A program made the position numbers and the translations under genes. A stretch of DNA of 64,000 nucleotides from Anthoceros angustus. Its lineage: Eukaryota > Streptophyta > Anthocerotopsida > Anthocerotales > Anthocerotaceae. The DNA lies in NCBI GenBank assembly GCA_010909165.1, contig VJWM01000221.1, forward strand, positions 62,001-126,000, in the 5' to 3' direction. A model generated the notes under the pieces. That model was given only the letters and a program-made list of their open reading frames with translations. It was not told the DNA's origin and searched no databases. This document shows, one piece after another, positions 55,079-64,000 of the stretch (position 1 is its first letter; each line of letters begins with the position of its first letter).

Positions 55079-55284
55079 ATCCCTAGGTGAATAGACGGAT
55101 CTTTTTAGTTTAAGTTGAGTTGTCCTTTCTCTTGATGAATATATGAAGAGTAGAAGTTATTAATAGGTGAGATGGGGAATCCCATCTACCCTTGAAGTCC
55201 GAGGAGGAACAACCCAAAAAGGGCTAATAGTAAAAGGGGAAGTCCTTTGATGAATACATTGTTGATTAATTGACCTATATTGTT

Positions 55285-56945
55285 CCTATAAATCGTCACT
55301 ATTCATTCATCTCGGTATCTACATACTTGGGAGCGCGCAAAGCTGAATTCATAAGACTACCATTTCAGCATGTTGGCCAATCGTGGGCCAACAAGACTAC
55401 GCACTAGGGAGTGGATGGCCCGAATGCACCAATAGCTTCGTGGACTCCGTGTATCCTATATTTGCGGGTGTGCCGGAAGTGCGCCAGGACTCCCAGCCGA
55501 CTCATGCATCCCGGCCTCGCGGTGTGTGGGGAGTGTGCCAAGGCTCCCGGTGTGTCGATCTCATGGTAGCACGCCCCAGTAGCATGGCAGACATGGTGAG
55601 AGACTCGCGTCTCAGCATTCCGAGGAAAAAGAATTTGCAGAGAAATTTGTGAGGCTTAAGTCCAAGTACAAAATCAACCTCGGAGCGCGGCGAAAATAGA
55701 AAAAGAAGGGTGTCAAAATCCAAGTATCATTGTTCCTTGGCCGATAGTAATTGGGGGCTTTGGGAAGCAAAATTTGATGTAAGATTCCCAAGGGCCAAGG
55801 ACAACTTAGGTATATTAATGATGACAAGCTTGTGATATCGTTGAAGCTAACAAGAACAACATTATGTCTCAGTTACAGACATCAACATTCGACTTGGTAA
55901 GTCTCTAGTTGTTCATTGAAAAGCTATACAAAAACATGATGTTCTACATGTTGGAATAGTGAGTGATTTTTTTATGTGAATAAATTTCCAGTTATTAATG
56001 ACTTTTCATGTTTGTGAATGAAATTTTTTATTATGAATCTTTTTTATTTTGGATTGGGAATGACTTCTCACCTTTGTGTCGAGCAGAAAATCTACAATGA
56101 ACGCGGAGAAAATTTTGAAGATATTTACATGTTAGGAACGAAAATTGGAACAGGATCTTTTGGAATTGTTTATGAATGTACGAATTGGAGTACAAAACAA
56201 TTATGGGCCTGTAAATGCATCTCCAAATTAGGGAAGAAAACAGGATCCATTGAAAATATGAGGCTTGAAACACGTATTATGAAACATCTTCCAAACCATC
56301 CCAATATCATAGAATTCCAAGATTTTTTTGAGAATAATAATGAAGTACAGATCGTTATGGAATTATGCAAAGGAGGCGATATGTTTGACTATATTAATAC
56401 TAGAAGACAATATCGAGAGCAAGATATTGTTAAATTATTTCAACAAGTGATTCAAGCTATCCAATTTTGCCATGACCAAGGAATTATACATAGAGATTTG
56501 AAACCAAACAATTTCCTTTTTGTTGATGGTGACAAGCAAGTCTTAAAACTAGCTGATTTTGGATTGGCCACTTTTCGTACCAAAGATTATAAGCATTCTG
56601 CTGTTGTGGGTACTAACTCTTATATGGCTCCAGAGGTATTTAACCAAAGCTATGGGCTGGAAGCAGATATATGGAGTGCAGGCATAATGTTACATGCTTT
56701 ATTGAGTGGATATACTCCTCCCTTTCATGGAAACGGAGTTTATCGAAAACTAAACTTGACGGGAAATCCTTGGAAAAAAATTTCATTGAATGGGAAGGCT
56801 TTATTACAACTTATGCTAAATCCTCATCCATGGCTACGCCCAACCTCAGAACAAATCCTTAACCATGCATGGATGAAGATGTAGAATTTGTTACATACAA
56901 TGGAGTAATATATGCCCTTTCTATTATGATATAAATTTTCTAAGT
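55285..56945 (+). repeat. Repeated unit carrying a kinase gene, intact copy
   Basis: Matches the reverse complement of 27700-29545. It starts near CATCTCGGTATCTACATACT, includes the block ACTACCATTTCAGCATGTTG and ends just after the kinase in AT-rich sequence (GATATAAATTTTC). I see no terminal repeats, transposase or target duplication. A gypsy remnant abuts its right side. Confidence 0.8.
56018..56884 (+). CDS. Intronless CDPK-like serine/threonine protein kinase
   Basis: 288 residues, almost all a kinase domain of the CaMK/CDPK-SnRK type. Glycine loop GTGSFGIVYE (near 42), ATP lysine in WACKCISK, catalytic loop IIHRDLKPNN, metal site ADFGLAT, activation end YMAPEVF, and C-lobe DIWSAGIMLHALLSG and RPTSEQILNHAWM. 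All catalytic residues are present. There is no EF-hand, regulatory tail or myristoylation start; the first 35 residues are AT-rich leader that may be untranslated, with a possible real start at an internal methionine. Unlike its neighbours it has no introns and is strongly AT-rich. It is carried in a repeated unit with a broken inverted copy at 27.7-29.5 kb, suggesting a retrogene or a gene captured by a mobile element. Confidence 0.85.
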   Translation: MKFFIMNLFYFGLGMTSHLCVEQKIYNERGENFEDIYMLGTKIGTGSFGIVYECTNWSTKQLWACKCISKLGKKTGSIENMRLETRIMKHLPNHPNIIEFQDFFENNNEVQIVMELCKGGDMFDYINTRRQYREQDIVKLFQQVIQAIQFCHDQGIIHRDLKPNNFLFVDGDKQVLKLADFGLATFRTKDYKHSAVVGTNSYMAPEVFNQSYGLEADIWSAGIMLHALLSGYTPPFHGNGVYRKLNLTGNPWKKISLNGKALLQLMLNPHPWLRPTSEQILNHAWMKM

Positions 56946-56949
56946 TATT

Positions 56950-57860
56950 ATTTTAAAAATATTATTCAGTCTCCTAGCTAGGTTCTTCTCCATCGTCGAT
57001 CTCCCAGCTAAACAAGTACTCCTTGATGCTTCTTCCACGCACCTGCCTCTCACAAGAGCGGTTGGCCGGCAGATTAGCTTGTCGCCAATTTCGAAACTCT
57101 TGCGTTTTGCTGGCTTGTGACCGGCTCCAACATCCTCTCCCGTCTTCTGTTCTATAGCTACCAGCTCTTGGGTGGCGGCATCTGACTCGCCCAATTGTTG
57201 GAACTCTGGCACCTTGGCGGTCTCACTTCTCTGTCCTGAGGTCAGTTCGTCTAAAAATTGTTGGGTTGGAGCAGCACCCACAAACCTCTTTAGCAAGGAA
57301 ACATGGAAGCTCTTGCACATGCGCCAGCTACTAGACATGTCAAGCTGATATGCTACAAGTAACATTTTCTTTTTGACACAAAATGGGCCCACGTACCTGC
57401 AGGACAGCTTGGCTTTGCCCTCTTGCAGCTTAGAATTCCTCTTTGGCTGCAATCTTAACCACACCCAGTTGTTGACTTCGTGCTGCTCATATATCTCGCC
57501 ATTTTTTGTTTGCATGTGTTGAGCTTTGTTGGTTGATGGCTCTCATTTGTTGGACGGCGTATGCAAGGGCTTCTCACATTTCTTTGCTGAGCTCAATCAC
57601 GGCTTTCAGAACTCCCTGCAGCACAGGCCAAAGTCTGGGCGGCGGGATCCCGTCACACATTGTCTTGCTGAGTTGTAAGCAAATTCCACCAATGGTAGCA
57701 TGTCTTCCCAACTTCCTTGCTTGTCGTGACAATAGGGCCTGAGCAAATCTTCCATTATTTGATTCATCTTCTCGCTTGCTCCATTACTCTGTGCGTCATA
57801 TGCAACCTAATCCTACACGCAAGGACCAAACATGTGGAGGTACAACATCATTTCATCCCA
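56950..57860 (-). pseudogene. Second Ty3/gypsy fragment: integrase end with chromodomain remnant
   Basis: The minus strand shows an integrase C-terminal part (NWVWLRLQPKRNSKLQ, LSCRYVGPFCV, FHVSLLKRFVG), a charged linker, then a short degraded chromodomain start near 57040 (GRSIKEYLFSWEIDDGEEP, then a stop). Upstream at 57520-57860 are remnants of the integrase core (MNQIMEDLLRPYCHDK type). This differs from the element at 8.6-18.2 kb, which carries a PHD finger in the equivalent place. The rest of the element is missing. Confidence 0.75.
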
Positions 57861-57869
57861 CAGGTGGTT

Positions 57870-60800
57870 GCTCAGAAGTAAGTGCAACTATAGTATGTCA
57901 ATACTGGTGATAACAAATCAAACCTGCTCACTGAGGGACTGTCCAAGAGGATGCTCAGGAACAGCTGCAGACAAGCATGCCTGATGGACGTCATGGCTAG
58001 CGTAGAACGAAGAACTTCATATCAACAGCGAGGGGGGAGTGAACATTGTGGAGATAGGAGGTCTTAGACGCTGCCAAACCGAAGTTAGGTTTAGGGCATG
58101 TTTCGCGAAGCTTAGACATAAACAATGTTTAAGTAGCTGTTGATATAGTTGAGTAAGTTTCGTCATTATCAATTGCCTGATGACAGTTACAACTCACTCG
58201 ACCGTGTATATATACCCATTTTGCCTTTCAATAAAATATTCCTCTTTCGCTCAAGCGGATTCTTTACTATTTCTCCATATCCCCTCATTTATTTATTTTT
58301 TTCTCCCTCCCCATTTTTTCGTTTTTCCCCTTCTCTTTATCTTCCATATTTATATTACTTTCTCATTTTCTCTTTTTTCACAAATATATTTTCTAGATAC
58401 CTCTCTCTTTCCTTTCCTTCTCTCTCCTAGTCCTAATGCCCTTCTCCCTCTCCCAATACGCCGATCCACACTCCCTCGGCGAGTTATGTTGCGCCAATTC
58501 GTTCAACCTAGTTTCTGGCATGGTGACCTCCCCAGTGTGAGCCCTGACATATTGAACTCCCTGGTGTGAGTCCGAAGGCGTTAGAGTACTTGACAATGGA
58601 TCTATGAAGGAACCAAATATTTCTTCCTGTGAGTTTCTTGTGAGCTCGAAGGCGCTAGAGTACTTTCTTGTGGGTTCGGAGCCGCTAGAGTACTTGATAA
58701 TGGATGGATGGATGACCTAGATGTCTCTTCCTTCCATGAGGTTGAAGGTGGTGGAGAGATTCAAGTTGAGCGATGCCGAGCCCGTCTCCACTCTTATTGC
58801 TTCCTGTGAAAAGGTATCCGCCGAGGACTGCCCGACAACTCCAGAAGAAGCTTAGGAGATAGGTGCCCTACAGCGAGGCCGCGAGCAGCCTGCTCTATTT
58901 GGCAATCTGGACCACGCCAAACATGTCATAGGCTGTCAATATTGCATCAAGATATCTCTCCCAACCTGGGAGGATTTCGCCACTGCTCGACCCGAAGTGG
59001 ATATTCACAACCAAAAATTTATCGACAACATTGTGCAAAATCCGCAACTAACTCGAGTCGCACACACATAACATTGCAATTAGTGCAAAAATGATTGTGG
59101 TTGCTACTCATTCAATTTTGAATATTTACACAAGCTGGCAATGAAGTGTCTATCATAATTGAGAGAATGAATAGCAAAGTCCTGATAATTTCAATAAAGG
59201 TTTAATATAAAAAAATGAAAAATCCCAATTAGGTAGGTGCAACTATGTTGGATGTTTTGTCCTAAATGACAATGGACAAATTCAACAGATTACCATGTTT
59301 TGACACACTTCAAAATGCATTATAAAGCATGAGGTTGCAGGTGGGGAGCATGATGTCTGTGTGAGTGTGCCAGTCCAAAGCTAGGAAGATTCCGCCCAGG
59401 TATACGTAGTGACTTTGCACAGGGTTTTGTGGGATTGGGATGGGATTTTTTTGCCCCTGCTCCTGACTCCAGGTGCTACTGTCTTTGGGGATTTCAGCAA
59501 ATATGGATGTGAAGCACCTCCTCTTGCCCAACAGCCCTTCAAAATATATGGCAACGTCCGCTGACTTGCTTGCCAAATGATACTTCTCTTATCTGTCGCT
59601 AACTGTTCATGAAAAAAAACCTACACCAACTTACATATGCATGTGGGATAAACTGAAGTTCTCCAAAGATGCACTTGAACTATCCGAAGCCGAATCTAGT
59701 CCTAAAGACCTCCAAAAAAAAATCATGTTTTTTGGGCATCATAAGCGTGCTGTGTATGCTATGTTGTCAATTGATTTTGAAAGTTTTGTTTAACCGCTGA
59801 CAGTGTTTCTTTTCTATCGGCAGCGGATCCTAAATTTGATCAGCTACAATAACTATATGAAGATTTGAAGTCGGAGGTAAAAGAGCTCAGGGCCGATATG
59901 AAGGAAAAGAGGAGGAGAGACAAGCTCGTACGAGAAAAAAAAGCAACGGAGAACTGGCGAGGATCGGAGACGAGATAAGGCAGTCAGAGACGAGATAGGG
60001 TAGAAGAGTGAACGACATATCGAAAGAACGAAACATATTGTTGAAATAGCTTATGGTGTCCACAGGAGGGTTATGGTGGAATTTATCTTTGAAGTAGTCA
60101 AGAAGGGCACGAAACCAACTTGGCGTCATCGGTGGATGCAACACAAGGCTGAAGAAATACCGCTTTCAAGCAGCGGGTGAAGATGGCTCAAACAAGAACA
60201 CTTATAGACCTCCAGTGTGAGTGTGACAGGGTAGTCCTCGACCATAAGTTCTTTTACTTTTTGTCGCAGACGAGTGTTAGGTACTACCTTTGTGGCTCTA
60301 TATACCATGCAAGTACGCTGGTGAAGAAGAAGAAGAAGAATTCTATTTAAGTCCACTAAGGACGAATTTCCGTCATGGGATTGAAATATGAGAACTACAT
60401 AGATTGCGATAAAATAGTCTGAATGAATATAAAGGTAAAATTCAAACAAGATAAATAATCAACAATGTCAATGAAAATACGTAAACGAGGGCTAAACACC
60501 ACCAATTCATCTTACAAAGCCATTTGACCTACAGCACCAGCAGCTTTGAAAGTGGGTAACTACTCCTTCTTAGTCTTCCATTGCAATGGTGTAAGATCCT
60601 CAATGATATATAACTAAGTTGTCCGTAACATAGACCTAGCCTTCATAACTTGGTGACGATCATCCATAAAGTGAAAAGTCATAATCAATATACGCTCCCT
60701 ACCAGCATCCTTTCCAAGCCAGAAGGCTTGAGGAACGACCACATTGACCTGAAGCTTTTGGAGAAACTCTTGGCAACCACAAGTTGTGCAACAATGTCAT

Positions 60801-61412
60801 TTCCAAGAACAGAAATTCTCAAGTTCAAAGCACCGCGAGCACGGTCCGCCGTCTCACAAAGAACTGCCGGAGCTCCGGCCGCTTGCGGAGATATGCTTTA
60901 GACCTCCATGTGTGTGCAGCAAAGCAGGGAGCCAGCTGGCCCTTGGATTGCAGCCCAAGCCCTGGTCGAGAGTAAACGCATCTATCACAGCTCGCTGGGA
61001 TAGCAACGTGTAATCCTTCAGGCGATTCTTTGGAAAGCGTTCCATTGCCAGGTACATACAATAGAAGCTGGGTACTACCAAAAGCTTCTGCAGATGTGGG
61101 TTCTGTTCAGTTGCGTTCAGAAATGGTACAGCTCATTCGAAGCCTTCTCCAGATGACAGAATATGTGTTTTCCCAAGGTGCTGCACTAGCCCGAGTAGCG
61201 TCCTTTCACTTGGCCACAAGCATAGTTATCCTTGCATGTGTAGAAGCACCGATCACTACTGCACGTTGCAGCGTTCACGAAGTTCCTGAGGCTAATCGGA
61301 GCCTCATAGCTTCTCGATTATTTAATGTGCGTGTGTACAAGGGAAAAAGTTCCGCCTTTGACATCGCAAGGATACTGTGTTATTGGGTTCCTAGCGTAGA
61401 GCGATGATAAGA
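57870..61412. other. Gene-poor stretch, possible solo LTR-like signals
   Basis: No convincing gene in 3.5 kb. 58195-58240 holds TATATATA and, 25 bases on, AATAAAATATT, followed by a long pyrimidine tract (58260-58430), which together look like a promoter/polyadenylation segment of an old LTR. 58560-58710 has three imperfect copies of CGAAGGCGCTAGAGTACTT. 61030-61407 has a 125-codon plus-strand open frame (starting MESVPLPGTYNRSW) that matches nothing I know and overlaps the probable LPAAT 3' UTR. Confidence 0.45.
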
Positions 61413-62395
61413 CTAATGAACCGGCAAGCCGTGCTCTACCAGTGTTTCTGCAATGACAGATCGTGCTCGCTCACTTAAGACATCAGGATTGTTGTCGCGG
61501 ATAGGAGGGTGTATGACGACCTTCACAAGGCCTGGTCGGAGTGTATACTCCATCTTGTTAGGCATCAGTTTCCCAGTACCTATTAAACTAATTGGGACCA
61601 CCGGAGCCTTTGCTTTGGCTGCCACACTAAACGCTCCTTTCTGCAACACGGAATGTGTAAGTCAAGCCATACCAAAGCACAGTCCGGAACACCTACGCGT
61701 GTCCACACACATTGAAACGGACAGGAGCTGACCTTGAACTGCGCCATGGCTCCATCAGGAGAGCGGGTTCCCTCTGGAAAGAAAATGACTGGAACGCCTC
61801 TTTTCACCAGCTCCACACAATGTCTCAAGCATTGCTGCAAAAACGACGGGTTAAGTCCACAAGCCGCGCGGGAAAAATGTTCTTCTACGCAGGGCATGCG
61901 ACATCAAGCAAAGCGAGAGAAAGAACAACTCACGATTTGGCTCTTAGGGTCTTCTCGCTTCAGAGGTACGTGGCCAGTCAGGTACATTGCCCATCCGATG
62001 ATCGGAATGAGGAAGTTGCTCGTCTTGCTGATGAACTTGAAAGGTCGGCCCAGCTGAAACAGCGTGAAGATGTCCAAGAAGCTCTGGTGGTTGGCCACGT
62101 AAACAGCTCCCTCGTCCTCGGCTGGCAAGTTTTCCCAGCCAGATATTTCTGTCTTGTAAAAGGGAAATGTCGTCATTTGAGCCCAAACCTTATTAACCAG
62201 GTGATGTGCCTTCCGCCTTGCTTTGTCAAAGAGCATCACAAAGGGGTGTAAGACGAGCATCACAATCAGCAAGGGAGCAGCAATGACAAGAGTCGTTGTG
62301 TAGAAACATATAGCCCGCACCTTCTGCCACACAGATGCATCTGCAAAGCAGCATCCACTAACAGAATCTGAGAACAGTGAAAGCCCTAACAGCAT
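61413..62395 (-). CDS. 1-acyl-sn-glycerol-3-phosphate acyltransferase (LPAAT, plastid type)
   Basis: Makes phosphatidic acid from lysophosphatidic acid. Visible exons (62395-61934, 61834-61733, 61640-61413) join in phase to give 263 residues. A membrane helix lies at about 30-52 (AAPLLIVMLVLHPFVMLF), then acyltransferase motif I NHQSFLDIF, motif II GRPFKFISKTSNFLIPIIGW, motif III FFPEGTRSPDG and motif IV KAPVVPISLIGTG. The sequence is closest in type to plastid LPAT1 (ATS2). An in-frame stop precedes the ATG at 62395. Since LPAT1 has a plastid transit peptide, a further 5' exon probably lies in 62560-63040 and splices into an acceptor at about 62360 (TTCTCAG) or 62343 (TTTGCAG). I could not choose the donor. 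Confidence 0.9.
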
Positions 62396-63284
62396 CCGGA
62401 AACCTCAAAATTAAATCCCTCCCTTCCTTCCATCACCAGAAGGACCAAGCCTCACCTTTGCTCGCGGGCACAGTAAAATCCCATCCTCCACCCTGCACTG
62501 CAGCACCTGCTACCTGGCAGCTAATCACCGCCCTGCCGCTCCTCTTTCCCCTGCCGCCGGCCTCGGCACGTTTGGCCGTCAAAAAAATTCCTTCCTCCTT
62601 GCCAAAAAAATCAGAACCGAGGACTGCAACGCATGCGCCACCTCCTCCGCTCCATCTCGTGCTGCTCTTCCTCACTTCACAAGAAATAGAAAACAACTTC
62701 ACACAAAACATCCAAATTCCACAGGCTCCACATTCCACAACAACACACAGTGTGATCAAGATCTCTACTTTGAAACCTACATTTCAGCACGCCACCTCTG
62801 CCAACCCTATCCTCAGCCCCGCCGCTCCTCTTGCAGCACAGCACGCAAGGCGGAGGCAGATTCCTGCTCCCGCCGCTCCCCCGGCTCCCATTTCCCGCCA
62901 CCAGCACCGCGCCTTGAAGAAGCCGCTGGTGCGGCCTCGCTACCGCATCGAATACCTCCATCACCGGCTCCTCTCTCCAATTCGTTGCGCTCACCTTCCG
63001 CACGGCCGCCGCAATCGCATTGATCCTCCACACCGGGCCACACCGCTACGCCGCGCAGAGAGCGGCAAGCTTATCCGAAGGCGAAAAATACGGTATAATC
63101 GTATCAAACGAGAATACGAATCAGAGTCCCAATCCTATCGTAAAGATTCCATGGAAAGTATACACATGCATATATAATAAAAACAAAACAAAGTATACAT
63201 GTGCTGGAGAACGGGTGTTTTCACATATGCCTTAGGCCAAATGGACACACATTTGTAAGAACATGGCTGTTAAGATTTAGATGG
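62396..63284. other. Probable LPAAT leader exon region and promoter
   Basis: Moderately GC-rich with open frames on both strands. A minus-strand frame starting at 63033 (MWRINAIAAAVRKVSATNW) is rich in Arg, Ser and Ala with few acidic residues, plausible as a plastid transit peptide, but it does not join the next exon in phase at an obvious donor. Past 63100 the sequence turns AT-rich. Confidence 0.4.
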
Positions 63285-63815
63285 AGTGCTGGAAGCGGGT
63301 GGATGAGCTTCGTGCTAGTAGTTTAGATATACTATGGTATAAGTTATTAAGTATAAATTTTTAAGATAAAAAAGTTCTATCTTAACTGGATTATTATAGA
63401 CTTCTTCTTTTTCTTCTTCACACCGTAGAAGACTAAAAAAACTTTCAGATCTATGTCCTTTGGAATCAGCGATCACAAGGATCAACAATATTGAAAAAGC
63501 CATTAACTAAAAATCTTAAATATCTCTAAAACAAAAATTGGTGTCTATTTCTGGAGGGAGTGGATGCCCTTAGTGCTAGTAGCTTAGACACAAGCTGTTA
63601 AGTATAAAGTTTTATGATAGAAAAAAATTCATCTTATGTGGATTAAAATAGATTTTTTCTTTTTCTTCTTCACAACGTAGAAGACAAAAAAAACTTACAA
63701 ATCCATGTCCTTTTAAAATTAGCGATCACAAGCAGCAGATCAAAGATATTTAAAATCTTTATTATAAAATAAAAATATTAAATATCTCTAAAACAATTAT
63801 GGGTGTCTATTCTAG
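63285..63815. repeat. Diverged tandem repeat, about 265 bp x 2
   Basis: Units at about 63285-63550 and 63555-63815 share GTGCTAGTAG, TTAAGTATAAA, TCTTTTTCTTCTTCACA, CGTAGAAGAC, AGCGATCACAAG and TTAAATATCTCTAAAACA in the same order. AT-rich, non-coding. Confidence 0.85.
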
Positions 63816-64000
63816 GGTTGACCCCACTTTAATCGTTGTCCAATATTCATCGGTGAGATAACATCAATACCTCCGGTGTAATGAGTGATGTTGGTCCCAC
63901 CAAACATAGTTTAAAATATTAGAATATAGTTGAAAATTAAACAATTAAGGTAGTACGCCTCAATATGTCTCAATATCATAGGAAGCTTTGTCTCCAAATT
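63816..64000. other. AT-rich end of window
   Basis: No feature recognised in the last 185 bases. Confidence 0.5.

Noticed and set aside
60126-60449. 107-codon minus-strand frame and neighbouring frames in 59.3-60.5 kb
   Set aside because: No similarity, no splice-supported extension and composition like surrounding non-coding sequence.
62377-63177. 266-codon plus-strand frame
   Set aside because: Antisense to LPAAT and its probable leader; low-complexity Pro/Ala/His composition and no recognisable motif.

Overview
This is a eukaryotic nuclear window, most likely from a streptophyte (land plant or charophyte alga). It carries a plant-type fused dehydroquinate dehydratase-shikimate dehydrogenase, a plastid-type LPAAT, an IREG3/MAR1-like ferroportin, a KUP/HAK potassium transporter and a plant NodH-like sulfotransferase. 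All are split by short GT-AG introns, mostly 50-180 nt and up to about 400 nt. Compact introns would fit a Selaginella-like lycophyte or some charophytes, but the sequence alone does not fix the species. No RNA genes or CRISPR were seen.

Layout. 0.9-3.6 kb: a broken DHQ-SDH copy containing a 1.1-kb internal tandem duplication. 3.9-4.4 kb: a small unrecognised gene. 4.0-21.4 kb: a transposon complex. It appears to be a MULE (inverted repeats near 4.7-5.0 and 21.1-21.4 kb, decayed transposase at 18.8-21.1 kb) into which a minus-strand Ty3/gypsy element of about 9.6 kb inserted; the left side was then tandemly duplicated (3.5-kb unit). 21.9-24.6 kb: an intact 10-exon DHQ-SDH gene. 24.6-30.8 kb: repeats, a MITE-like element, a broken kinase copy and LINE remnants. 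31.0-52.6 kb: a dense host gene block: POLD3, a PAC1-like proteasome chaperone, a TPR/J-domain protein, a sulfotransferase, a KUP transporter, a proline-rich membrane protein, AP-1 mu, a MOZART2-like protein and an IREG3-like ferroportin. 53-61 kb: repeats, a MITE, an intronless AT-rich protein kinase inside a repeated unit, and a second gypsy remnant. 61.4-62.4 kb: LPAAT. The end is AT-rich repeat.

The most notable system is the gypsy element at 8.6-18.2 kb. Read on the minus strand it carries gag, an aspartic protease, a C5-cytosine DNA methyltransferase (motifs I, IV, VI, VIII, IX and X in canonical order), reverse transcriptase, RNase H and integrase, then a PHD-type zinc finger and a further uncharacterised 3' ORF. 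Methyltransferase capture by retrotransposons has been reported in charophytes and dinoflagellates (as I recall, de Mendoza et al., Nature Communications 2018). The extra PHD finger and 3' ORF are what I would check for novelty. The copy is full of frameshifts.

The second notable feature is a pair of equal-length (125 nt) homologous exons in the ferroportin gene, separated by only 41 nt, which looks like mutually exclusive splicing. The host genes do not form one pathway. The two DHQ-SDH copies flank the transposon complex, and POLD3/PAC1 share a 160-bp divergent promoter.
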